Shown: piece after piece, positions 1-7,632 of the stretch | How positions within the stretch are numbered: the first letter of the stretch is position 1 | Layout: each line of letters starts with the position of its first letter | Source: GCA-958296115 sp965222445 | GTDB lineage: Bacteria > Chloroflexota > Dehalococcoidia > Lucifugimonadales > CAJWER01 | Direction: 5' to 3' | DNA: 64,000 bases | Assembly (NCBI GenBank): GCA_965222445.1 | Contig: CBDCTY010000002.1 | Coordinates: 1,798,001 to 1,862,000 of the forward strand | Position numbers and translations under genes: made by a program | Notes under the pieces: generated by a model | Seen by the model: the letters and a program-made list of their open reading frames with translations, nothing else | Databases searched by the model: none | Told to the model about the DNA's origin: nothing

Positions 1-258
1 GTGATTCAGGGGTTCGTCACCGGGTGGACGCCCCTTGTCGACCTCTTCAAATCTATCGTCAATCTAGTCCGGTCCGCCATGACCCAGAAGCCGGCCGCCG
101 AGGGCGCGGCGGAATCTTCAGAAGAAGAGCCGCCGGCCCGGGAGGCAGACACCGATGAAAACGATCGAGATGACGGCCAAGACGGCCGACCTAGCAATCG
201 AAATCGCCCTAAAGGAGCTAGACGCAGAGCGCCAGGACGTCGAAATCGACGTCGTTAG
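1..258 (+). CDS. yidC: Membrane protein insertase YidC, C-terminal end (partial)
   Basis: The reading frame is open from the window edge, so only the last 85 codons are visible. The segment FVTGWTPLVDLFKSIVNLV resembles the end of the last transmembrane region of YidC/Oxa1 insertases. It is followed by an acidic stretch and then an arginine-rich tail (KGARRRAPGRRNRRR), the kind of basic tail seen in YidC proteins that contact the ribosome. YidC inserts proteins into the cytoplasmic membrane. The assignment rests partly on jag lying immediately downstream, the usual rnpA-yidC-jag order. The basic tail is encoded by the same DNA as the start of jag in another frame. Confidence 0.75.
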   Translation: MIQGFVTGWTPLVDLFKSIVNLVRSAMTQKPAAEGAAESSEEEPPAREADTDENDRDDGQDGRPSNRNRPKGARRRAPGRRNRRR

Positions 259-796
259 CCACGGCAAGTCCGGCATACTCGGAATCGGCTCCGAGCCCGC
301 CAGGGTCCGCGTCACCGTCCTCGAAGAGACATCCGACGTCGTGACGGTCGCGACCGAGCTCCTCGAGGACATCGTTGCCCTCACCGGCGCGGAAGTGACC
401 GTAAACCTCAGGCACGCCCACCGCGACGATGTCGGAGGCCCCGTGTTCGACATCGACGGCGACGATGCCGGCCTCCTCATAGGACGCCGCGGCGAGACTC
501 TGCGCTCCCTCCAGTTCCTCACCACCTTCATCGCCTCCCGCCGCATGGAGGAGCGAGTCAGCATCTTCGTCGACGTCGCCGGATACCAGGAGCGGCGCTA
601 CGAGTCCCTCACCAACCTGGCCGAGAAGGTCGCCGACAGGGTCGCCTCCAGCGGCCGGCCCATAACCCTCGAGCCCATGCCCCCCAACGAGCGCAGGATC
701 GTCCACCTAGTCCTCGCCGACAACCCGGACGTAGAGACCGGCAGCACCGGCTCCGGCGACGGCCGCCGCGTAGTAGTAGAGCCCGCCTACGACTAG
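155..796 (+). CDS. jag: RNA-binding protein Jag/KhpB (Jag-N, KH and R3H domains)
   Basis: 213 residues. Residues 1-50 form a Jag-N domain (MKTIEMTAKTADLAIEIALK, then GILGIGSEPARVRV). A KH domain with GLLIGRRGETLRSLQFL follows near residues 100-130, and an R3H domain near 145-205 (PNERRIVHLVL). The protein binds RNA and acts with YidC and KhpA in cell-envelope control in other bacteria. The start is fixed by GGAGG at 141-145, nine bases before the ATG, and by agreement of the N-terminus with the family. This places the first 104 nt inside yidC in a different frame. Length and domain order are normal. Confidence 0.95.
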   Translation: MKTIEMTAKTADLAIEIALKELDAERQDVEIDVVSHGKSGILGIGSEPARVRVTVLEETSDVVTVATELLEDIVALTGAEVTVNLRHAHRDDVGGPVFDIDGDDAGLLIGRRGETLRSLQFLTTFIASRRMEERVSIFVDVAGYQERRYESLTNLAEKVADRVASSGRPITLEPMPPNERRIVHLVLADNPDVETGSTGSGDGRRVVVEPAYD

Positions 797-823
797 CCCT
801 CTGCGCGCTCCCCACCCTCGGCG

Positions 824-1633
824 GTGAATCCCCCAGACCTCCTCGTTATAGGACACGTCACCCGCGACCTCGTGGGCAACCGCGTCGTCCCCGGCGGCGC
901 CGTAACCTACGGCGCGCTCACCGCCCGCAGGCTCGGCCTGACCGCCGCCATCGTCACCAGTGCCCGCCCGGACGACGTCGAGAGAATACCCGGCGTCGCC
1001 TCCCACATCCTCCCGTCCCCGACCACCACCACCTTCCACAACATCTACCGCAACGGCCGCCGCATCCAGACCATCGAGGCCGTCGCGGGCCCAATCCGCC
1101 CGGACGACGTGCCCGTACAGTGGCGCACCTCACCCCAAGTGCTCATTGGCCCCCTCGCCAACGAGATCGACCCCGGCGTCGTCCGCCTCTTCCCGCGCTC
1201 CGTAGTCGTCGCGTCGCTCCAGGGCTGGCTGCGACAATGGGGCTCCGACGGCGTCGTCAGGCCCAGGTCGTGGGACGGCAGCGACGTGCTGCCCCACGTC
1301 GACGCCGCCGTCGTCTCGTCCGAGGACACCGGCGACCCCGCCGCCATTGAGCGCTGGGCCCACTTGGCCCCAGTCCTCATCGTCACCCTGGGCGAGCGTG
1401 GCGCGCGCCTCCACACCCGGGGCGCATGGCACGACGTGGCCCCATTTCCGTCCTGCGAGGTCGACCCCACGGGTGCGGGCGACGTCTTCGCCGCCGCCTA
1501 CGCCGTCAGCTACCGCGAGACCACCGACCCCGTCGAGTCCGCCCGTTTCGCCGCCGCTGCCGCCAGCCTATCCGTCCGCGGCCAGTCCACCTCCGCAATC
1601 CCAACCCGTCCCGAAATCGAACGCCTCCTCTAG
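824..1633 (+). CDS. PfkB-family carbohydrate/nucleoside kinase
   Basis: 269 residues from a GTG start 27 nt after jag. The N-terminus LLVIGHVTRDLVGN and the conserved PfkB signature DPTGAGDVFAAAYA (about residues 214-227) identify a ribokinase-family sugar kinase; the GAGD aspartate is the catalytic base. The protein is shorter than ribokinase (about 300 residues) and the substrate cannot be read from sequence. It may be co-transcribed with yidC-jag. The start is not strongly supported by a ribosome-binding site. Confidence 0.85.
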   Translation: MNPPDLLVIGHVTRDLVGNRVVPGGAVTYGALTARRLGLTAAIVTSARPDDVERIPGVASHILPSPTTTTFHNIYRNGRRIQTIEAVAGPIRPDDVPVQWRTSPQVLIGPLANEIDPGVVRLFPRSVVVASLQGWLRQWGSDGVVRPRSWDGSDVLPHVDAAVVSSEDTGDPAAIERWAHLAPVLIVTLGERGARLHTRGAWHDVAPFPSCEVDPTGAGDVFAAAYAVSYRETTDPVESARFAAAAASLSVRGQSTSAIPTRPEIERLL

Positions 1634-1637
1634 CCCA

Positions 1638-1812
1638 ACCGTCATTCCCGCAGGCGGGAACCCCCAGCCCAAGCCGTCGTTCCCACGCAGGCGGGACCTC
1701 AGCCAAACCGTAGTTCCCCCGCAGGCTGCACACCCCGCCGCCCATGGCAGAGGACGCCGTGCAACCCCCAAACCGTCATTCCCGCGCAGGCGGGAACCCA
1801 TCCCCGGCTGCT
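1638..1812. repeat. Cluster of short palindromic (REP-like) repeats
   Basis: Three or four copies of a unit close to GTCATTCCCGCGCAGGCGGG, each a small palindrome (TTCCCGC ... GCGGGAA), at about 1640, 1674 and 1779. They fill the gap between the PfkB kinase and the ferredoxin promoter. The same palindrome forms the core of the MITEs elsewhere in the window. No coding potential is evident. Confidence 0.7.
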
Positions 1813-1905
1813 GAGCACGACAGCTGCCGCCATTAACCACCACTCTAACCTCCCCCAACTCCTCCCTCTGCGCCTCCGTGTCCTCGGCGGTGCACACATA
1901 TCTCC

Positions 1906-1934
1906 TTGAAGACCCGCCCCCGCCCCCGTATAAT
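1906..1934 (+). promoter_or_regulatory. Sigma-70-type promoter of the ferredoxin gene
   Basis: TTGAAG (1906-1911) and a perfect TATAAT (1929-1934) are separated by exactly 17 bp. They lie 45 bp upstream of the ferredoxin ATG, with AAGGAGGT at 1963-1970 in between. This is the best -10/-35 match noticed in the window and points to housekeeping-type expression. Confidence 0.75.
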
Positions 1935-1978
1935 TGACCCTAGACAAGTTCCCCACCATCTCAAGGAGGTTCCGCAGA

Positions 1979-2266
1979 ATGACCTACATCATCGCAGAGC
2001 CGTGCGTCGATCTTAAGGACGCGGCTTGTGTGGATGTGTGTCCCGTCGACTGCATCTACGTCGCCGACGAGGACAGCCCCAACCACTACGACCCCGAAGT
2101 CGAAAACGCCCCTGCCATGCTCTACATCCACCCCGAAGAGTGCATCGACTGCGCCGCATGCGAGCCCGTATGCCCCGTCACCGCCATCTTCGCCGAGGAC
2201 GACACCCCGCCGGAGTGGGACAAATACATCGACCTCAACTACGAGTACTTCGGCCTCGCCAGGTAA
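1979..2266 (+). CDS. Seven-iron ferredoxin ([3Fe-4S][4Fe-4S])
   Basis: 95 residues. Cysteines at 9, 17, 21 and 25 (C-x7-C-x3-CP) and at 55, 58, 61 and 65 (CxxCxxCxxxCP) match FdxA-type 7Fe ferredoxins, with a short C-terminal tail. It is a cytoplasmic electron carrier. The ATG at 1979 is chosen because AAGGAGGT (1963-1970) lies 8 nt upstream; an open frame further upstream lacks such a site. The gene is monocistronic: its own promoter lies upstream and a terminator hairpin follows. Confidence 0.95.
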   Translation: MTYIIAEPCVDLKDAACVDVCPVDCIYVADEDSPNHYDPEVENAPAMLYIHPEECIDCAACEPVCPVTAIFAEDDTPPEWDKYIDLNYEYFGLAR

Positions 2267-2364
2267 CATCCCTTCGGGTCTCCTCTCCCTCGAGGGGAGA
2301 CGATTGAGCCTGCCCTGAGCTAGTCGAAGGGGTGAGGGTGATCTGGTCGACCCAAAGGCAAGCA

Positions 2365-2401
2365 GGACGGCCCGGAGCGGAGGACACCGCCCGGGCCGTC
2401 C
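2365..2401 (+). terminator. Terminator hairpin after ferredoxin
   Basis: An 11-bp perfect stem, GGACGGCCCGG (2365-2375) with CCGGGCCGTCC (2391-2401), and a 15-nt loop, followed by TTATGTCATTTC. The T tract is weak, but position and stem strength fit an intrinsic terminator. The stretch 2270-2360 upstream carries only short palindromic repeat sequence. Confidence 0.6.
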
Positions 2402-2539
2402 TTATGTCATTTCGTGACTACGATGTGAATACCAGATCGTAGGGGCGGGTTTGAAACCCGCCCTCCCCGGCCTCCAGGTAATAGGCCGCATCACAACGAA
2501 CCCCTGTACTATATTCCGCACACGCAGCGAGGTGTTGAA

Positions 2540-4813
2540 ATGATTGCGATAGAATCCACCCCCCAGATGGTCGCCCGTACCTACTCGACCACCGCGAAAA
2601 ACCTCGAGGTCGTCCGCCGCAGGTTCGGCAGGCCCCTCTCACTCGCCGACAAGCTCCTCCTCGGCCACCTCGACGACCCCGAGGCCCAGGAGCTCGCCCA
2701 GGGCGAGAGCCAGCTCGCCCTCAGGCCCGACCGCGTCGCCCTACAGGACGTCCTCGGCCAGACCGTCATGCTCAACTTCATGCAGACCCGCCGCGACTCC
2801 GCAGCCGTGCCCACCACCATCCACTGCGACCACCTCGTCCAGGCCCGCGTCGAGGGCGGCATCGACCTCGTCCAGTCCATCGAGGAGAACGACGAGGTCT
2901 ACTCCTTCCTCCGCTCCGCCGCCGCGAAGTTCGGCGCGGGGTTCTGGGGGCCCGGCGCTGGCATCATCCACCAGGTCGTCCTCGAGAACTACGCCTTCCC
3001 CGGCGCGATGATCATCGGCACCGACTCCCACACACCCAACGCCGGGGGCCTCGGTGCGTGCGCCGTCGGCGTCGGCGGCGCGGACGCCGTCGAGGTCATG
3101 GCTGGGCTGACCTGGGAGCTCCTGTACCCCCGCTACATCGGCGTCCGGCTCACCGGCGAGATGGGCGGCTGGACCGCACCCAAGGACGTCATACTCCGCC
3201 TCGCCGGAGAGCTCACCGTCTCCGGCGGCACCAACGCCATCATCGAGTACTTCGGCCCCGGCGCGAGCTCCATAAGCTGCACCGGCAAGGCCACCATCAC
3301 CAACATGGGCGCGGAGCTCGGCGCAACCACCTCCGTATTCCCATACGACGAGCGCATGGACCGCTACCTCCGCGCCACCGACCGCGCCGCACTGGCCGAC
3401 CTCGCCAACGCCAACCGTGCCCTCGTAACCCCAGACGCCGAGGTCGCCGACGACCCCGGGCGCCACTTCGACCGGCTCGTCGAGATCGACCTCTCGACCC
3501 TCGAGCCCCACGTAGTCGGACCCCACTCCCCCGACAGGGCGCGCCCCATATCCATGCTCGCCGCCGAGGTCGCCGACCAGGCCAACGGCTTCATCGACAC
3601 GATAGACACCGCCCTCATCGGCAGCTGCACCAACTCCTCCTACGAGGACATGAGCCGCGCCGCCGACGTCGCCGACCAGGCCCGCGAGCACAACGTCGCC
3701 GCCGCGGCCCCTCTCATGGTCACCCCTGGCTCCGAGCAGGTCCGCTCCACCATCCAGCGCGACGGCCAGATGGCCTCCCTCCAGGCCATCGACGCCACCG
3801 TCCTCGCCAACGCCTGCGGGCCCTGCATCGGCCAGTGGCGGCGCGAAAAGCTCCTCGACGGCACCCCCAACACCATCGTCACCTCCTACAACCGTAACTT
3901 CCCGCGCCGCAACGATGGCAGGTCCGAGACGATGAACTTCATCGCCAGCCCCGAGATCGTCACCGCCCTCGGGCTCGCCGGAAGCCTGTCGTTCAACCCC
4001 CTCACCGACGAGCTCACCGCCGCCGACGGCTCCACCTTCAGGCTCGCGCCCCCCAGTCAGGCCCCCGAGGTCCCTGCGGACGGGTTCGACCCCGGCGAGT
4101 CCCGGTACGTCGCCCCGCCCGACGACGGCGGCTCCCTCGAGATCGCCATTGACCCCGACAGCGATCGCCTCGAGCCCCTGCACCCGTGGCCCGCTTGGGA
4201 CGGCAGCGACTACGTCCGCCTGCCCGTCCTTGTGAAGACGAAGGGCAAGACCACCACCGACCACATATCCCCCGCCGGGCCCTGGCTCAAGTACCGCGGC
4301 CACCTCACTAAGTTCAGCGAGAACATGTTCATGGGCGCCGCCAACGCCTTCACCGGCGAGACCGGCAAAGGACGAAATATCCTTACCGGCGAGACAGGCC
4401 GCGCCTTCTCACAGACCGCCGAGTACTACAGGGACGCCGGGCTGCGCTGGGTCGTCATAGGCGACGATAACTACGGCGAGGGCAGCAGCCGCGAGCACGC
4501 CGCCCTCTCGCCCAGGCTCCTCGGAGGTGCCGCCGTCATAGCCCGCAGCTTCGCCCGCATCCACGAGTCCAACCTCAAAAAGCAGGGTCTGCTCCCCCTC
4601 ACCTTCCAGGACCCCGCCCACTACGACCTCATCCGCGAGGACGACCGCATCAGCCTCACCAGCCTCGCCCACCTCGCCCCCAACCAGCCCGTCCTATGCA
4701 CCATCCACCACGCCGACAACACCACCGAGGCCATCCACCTCGACCACTCCATGGCCGCCAACCAAATCCAATGGTTCCAAGCCGGCTCAGCCCTAAACAT
4801 GCTCGGCGGCTAA
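2540..4813 (+). CDS. acnA: Aconitate hydratase
   Basis: 757 residues, of monomeric aconitase length. It isomerises citrate to isocitrate in the TCA cycle. Iron-sulfur ligands are seen in SCTNSSYEDM (about residue 360) and ACGPCIGQW (about residue 425). The swivel domain near the C-terminus has GDDNYGEGSSREHAALSPR, the arginine/serine active-site loop. GAGGTG at 2529-2534 supports the ATG. The third codon position is almost always C, as in the other plus-strand genes of the first 5 kb. The next feature downstream is an insertion sequence. Confidence 0.97.
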   Translation: MIAIESTPQMVARTYSTTAKNLEVVRRRFGRPLSLADKLLLGHLDDPEAQELAQGESQLALRPDRVALQDVLGQTVMLNFMQTRRDSAAVPTTIHCDHLVQARVEGGIDLVQSIEENDEVYSFLRSAAAKFGAGFWGPGAGIIHQVVLENYAFPGAMIIGTDSHTPNAGGLGACAVGVGGADAVEVMAGLTWELLYPRYIGVRLTGEMGGWTAPKDVILRLAGELTVSGGTNAIIEYFGPGASSISCTGKATITNMGAELGATTSVFPYDERMDRYLRATDRAALADLANANRALVTPDAEVADDPGRHFDRLVEIDLSTLEPHVVGPHSPDRARPISMLAAEVADQANGFIDTIDTALIGSCTNSSYEDMSRAADVADQAREHNVAAAAPLMVTPGSEQVRSTIQRDGQMASLQAIDATVLANACGPCIGQWRREKLLDGTPNTIVTSYNRNFPRRNDGRSETMNFIASPEIVTALGLAGSLSFNPLTDELTAADGSTFRLAPPSQAPEVPADGFDPGESRYVAPPDDGGSLEIAIDPDSDRLEPLHPWPAWDGSDYVRLPVLVKTKGKTTTDHISPAGPWLKYRGHLTKFSENMFMGAANAFTGETGKGRNILTGETGRAFSQTAEYYRDAGLRWVVIGDDNYGEGSSREHAALSPRLLGGAAVIARSFARIHESNLKKQGLLPLTFQDPAHYDLIREDDRISLTSLAHLAPNQPVLCTIHHADNTTEAIHLDHSMAANQIQWFQAGSALNMLGG

Positions 4814-4829
4814 GCGGTAAAATGTGTAA

Positions 4830-5994
4830 TACCAATTGGTGGTAAGGAGGCCGTGAAGGGTGTAGGAGCGGTATAGGGGGTTGGTCTAAGCTGAGTCCGA
4901 CACATGTTGTTGGAGGTCAGCAGATGCAGGGTAGACCGCTTCGAATCGATTGGCGCGCGGAGGATACGCCCGAGGCGCTGAGGGCAAGATACCTTTCGGA
5001 ACGGGACGTCAGGCTGCGAAGTCGGCTCCAGGGGCTGTGGCTGGTGCGTGATGGATGGCCGATAGTGAAGGCCGCTGAGGTTGTGGGAGTTCACAAGGAC
5101 ACTGTCGGTGAATGGGTGAGATGGTACAGGCGTGGAGGGGTGTCTGAGGTGGTGTCGCACACGATGGCGGGAAGGGCCAGCCGAGCTTTCTGAGCGCCGA
5201 GCGGCAGCGTGAGTTGGTCGACGAGGTGTCTAAGGGGCGATTCCGCACGGCCTTGGAGATACGGGACTGGATACAGAGCGAGTACGCGGTCAGTTACAAG
5301 CCCGACAGCGTGTACGGGGTGCTCAAGCGGCTGGGATGCAGCCGCAGGGTGCCCAGGCCCCGTCACGAGAAGACAGACGCAGCCGGGCAGAGGTCCTGGA
5401 AAAAAGTGGCTCGGCCGCGCCCTCGCCGATGCGGGAGTGACGTCCGGGACGACGTTGGGCTTTGCCGACGAGATGCGTGTGGGCCTGCGAGGGATGGTTC
5501 GCAGGGTATGGGGCCGCCGCGGCGTCAAGGTGGTCCAGCGGGTGCAGTTGGCGTACCGGTGGATGTACCTATTCCTGGTCGTGGACGGTCGTCGCGGCAG
5601 GTTGTCGTGGACGTGGATAGACTCGATGAGGTCCGAGGCGATAGCGTCGGCGGTCAGGGGTCTTAGGCTGCAGACCGACATGGTGCGCTGGCCTGGGACG
5701 GAGCGCGGGGGGCACCGGGCCGAGAAGGTGGAGAGAGTAGGGCTGTCCACGATCGTTCAGCCGCCGTACAGTCCTGAGCTGAACCCTGCCGAGCGTGTGT
5801 TCCAAGAGGTTCGCCGATGGGTGGAGGGCAGGATATACCGGAGCATCGAGGACAAGATGGAGGCAGTCAACGCGTACCTGAGGGAACTGGAATCGGACCC
5901 TGCCCGCGTACGCTCTCTTGCCGGCTGGGCCTGGATCGACGACAACATCCGACGCCTGCCCCACACTTAGCGGCCGCCTCTCAGTGAGTTGGTA
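4830..5994 (+). mobile_element. IS630-type insertion sequence (inactivated)
   Basis: About 1165 bp bounded by TACCAATTGGTGG (4830) and, at the right end read inward on the minus strand, TACCAACTCACTGAG. The ends are imperfect inverted repeats. Flanking triplets are TAA (4827-4829) and TCA (5995-5997). The interior holds a decayed IS630/Tc1-type transposase. The terminal sequences closely match those of the small TACCAA elements in this window, 19 of 24 positions for the right end. Confidence 0.75.
4924..5970 (+). pseudogene. IS630-family transposase, multiple frameshifts
   Basis: The N-terminal helix-turn-helix part runs from 4924 (MQGRPLRIDWRAEDTPEALR). A missing G in the run at 5174-5176 shifts the frame, and the protein continues as FLSAERQRELVDEVSKGRF. 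A second shift at the A6 run 5400-5405 leads to the catalytic part with GFADEMRVGLRG (first Asp) and PPYSPELNPAERVFQEVRR (Glu). The middle catalytic Asp (WDGARGH) is readable only in another frame between about 5682 and the G run at 5707-5712, which implies a compensating indel pair. The gene is therefore dead. Confidence 0.9.
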
Positions 5995-5995
5995 T

Positions 5996-6614
5996 CAGAA
6001 CTCACGCCCGCTCCGGCAAGGGCGCAACTGAAGCCCCCTTTTTCCACGACTCCTGCGCACCTACGTCTGCCTTCTCATGACGGCCCCTCGGAACCTTCGG
6101 GCTGCATCCCACCCTCTCAAGCAGACCGTAGACGCTGCCCGACTTGTAGCTCACTCCATACTCGGACTCTATCCAATCCCTGATCTCTCCCGCTGTCTTG
6201 AATCGCCCGCTCGACACCTCCTCGGTCAACTCCCGCTCTTGATCTGGGCTCAGAAACCGCGGCTTGCCCCTGCCTGCCATCTTGTGGCACAGCACTCCCT
6301 CCACACCTCCCTCTCTATACCAGCCCACCCATGTCTGTACCGTCCGGTAGTGCACTCCCACAGCTGTCGCCGCCTTACCGAGCTGCCATCCCGACCGGAC
6401 CAGCCACAGTCCATGGAGTCGTGTACGAAGGACAACGTCATGCTCTGCCTGGTAGGCTGCCTTCAGTGCCTCCGGTGTATCCTCCAGACTCCAATCGATT
6501 CGAAGAGGTCGACCCATCATTGTGATGCACCCCAACACAGTATGTTGGTCATAGCATGGATGAACTACAAATACACCGCTAGCTACTTTCAGGTCTCCCT
6601 ATCATCAAATGGTA
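5996..6614 (-). mobile_element. Truncated second IS630-type element
   Basis: The remnant reads on the minus strand from its intact outer end (GGTA at 6611-6614; inward on the minus strand TACCATTTGATG) to about 6000, where it stops against the right end of the first element. Only the 5' half of the transposase is left. The outer end is joined through a single TAA triplet to a MITE. Confidence 0.7.
6002..6538 (-). pseudogene. IS630-family transposase N-terminal fragment
   Basis: 178 codons that start MLGCITMMGRPLRIDWSLED and align along the N-terminal two thirds of the neighbouring transposase (AGRGKPRFLSPDQERELTEE, SYKSGSVYGLLERVGCSPKV). After SWKKG the frame differs from its relative and soon stops, and all three catalytic residues are absent. 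The homologous stretch GFSCALAGAGVSS is still readable in another frame just before the break. A better start within the frame is MMGRPLRIDW. Confidence 0.85.
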
Positions 6615-6617
6615 TAA

Positions 6618-6741
6618 TACCAAGTCACCGTGATGCCGCCGTATATGTGCGGCCAGGGAGTGGGTTCCCGCCCCGTATCGAGTACGGGGCAGGCTCTTCG
6701 CGGGAATGACGGCTTTACGGCGCGCTCAAAATGAATTGGTA
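6618..6741 (-). mobile_element. MITE-A copy 1 (124-bp variant)
   Basis: Starts TACCAAGTCACCG and ends GAATTGGTA, flanked by TAA (6615-6617 and 6742-6744). It carries an extra 24-bp palindromic insert (CCCCGTATCGAGTACGGGG) in its central hairpin. Its left TAA is shared with the end of the truncated IS. Confidence 0.85.
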
Positions 6742-6870
6742 TAAGGCGGGAATCCGGCCCGAATCTGACAATTTCCGTCACCTGAGAGACCGATTTAAGC
6801 GGTGAGGCCTCCGTCTTTCCGCCAGAGTGACACTAGGTCGGCCTAAATGCGATTGCCCTGGTCCGTTGTG

Positions 6871-7152
6871 CAGGCCTTCCATTGTCCCATAGACCACATA
6901 CCGTCATTCCCATGAAAATGAACCGCACGCCCCTACACCGTCGTTCCCGCACAGAGCCTGCCCCCGAGAAGTCGGGGGCGGGAACCCATCCCCGGTCGCT
7001 GCCACAGATCATGTGGCAACGGAGAATCCCGCGCCCATTTCCATACCCTTATGTGGCCTTCGCAAGGCCATGGTGATTCCCGCGAAGACGGAAATCCAGG
7101 TGGGCGGTAGGGTATGTCCCTTCCGCAGGGAGCCAACTTTGGAAAGGCCCTA
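6871..7152. mobile_element. MITE-B copy 1 (282 bp, composite)
   Basis: Left end CAGGCCTTCCATTG and right end TTTGGAAAGGCCCTA are inverted repeats. Flanks are TCCGTTGTG (6862-6870) and GCCGTTGTG (7153-7161), a 9-bp duplication with one mismatch. The interior contains several palindromes and a block (about 6930-7080) that recurs in inverse orientation at 58.75-58.91 kb. No gene is present. Confidence 0.75.
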
Positions 7153-7247
7153 GCCGTTGTGTACGTTCCGTGCACCCCAGGCTCTGGTATGACTGCCCGA
7201 CTCCGGAACGCGTTCTTGGTCAGGTAGACTGAGGACGCGGTAACTTA

Positions 7248-7416
7248 TACCATTTCGTTTTGACTACGCCGTGAATTGATCGTGACGCAGTTCGCAATCC
7301 GCCATTCCGGCCCTTGAGCCGGAATCCCAGTCCCCGGCGGTTGCACACAGACGAGATGGCTATGGGAGCCGGGCACTCTTTCAGCCCCCTATATGGCGTA
7401 GTCACAATGAATTGGT
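7248..7416. mobile_element. MITE-A relative with longer terminal repeats (169 bp)
   Basis: Ends TACCATTTCGTTTTGACTAC and, read inward on the minus strand, TACCAATTCATTGTGACTAC, followed by GCC in both. The flanks are TTA (7245-7247 and 7417-7419). The interior differs from MITE-A except for the TTCCGGC/GCCGGAA palindrome. The right TTA is shared with the next element. Confidence 0.8.
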
Positions 7417-7419
7417 ATT

Positions 7420-7520
7420 ATACCAAGTCACCGTGATGCCGCCGTATATGTGCGGCCAGGGAGTGGGTTCCCGCCTTCGCGGGAATGACGGCTTTACGGC
7501 GCGCTCAAAATAAATTGGTA
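7420..7520 (-). mobile_element. MITE-A copy 2 (101 bp)
   Basis: Starts TACCAAGTCACCG and ends AATTGGTA; TTA is duplicated at 7417-7419 and 7521-7523. It abuts the 169-bp element with a single shared TTA. The 112 bp between it and the acyl-CoA dehydrogenase stop hold no gene that I can support. Confidence 0.85.
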
Positions 7521-7632
7521 TTAGCACCACTCCCGGCAACGGCAGGCCATCAAGGAAGTCGACCTCAAGTACTATGCTCTCGGCCCCAGTTTCGCAGTCC
7601 CATGCCGGGGCAATGCTCGACTGGGCATCCGA

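Noticed and set aside
2741..4303. Long open frame on the minus strand opposite aconitase
   Set aside because: It is the antisense shadow of a very C-ending coding region; glycine/valine-rich composition and no recognisable motifs.
5396..5410. Programmed frameshift at the A6 run of the IS630 transposase
   Set aside because: The neighbouring copy also changes frame here, but it has A5, a different shift direction and an extra base nearby. Further indels elsewhere in the gene fit decay better.
7521..7632. Possible protein remnant downstream of the acyl-CoA dehydrogenase (minus strand DAQSSIAPAWDCETGAES)
   Set aside because: It reads like protein, but is only about 35 codons, has no start and runs into a MITE; no family is recognisable.
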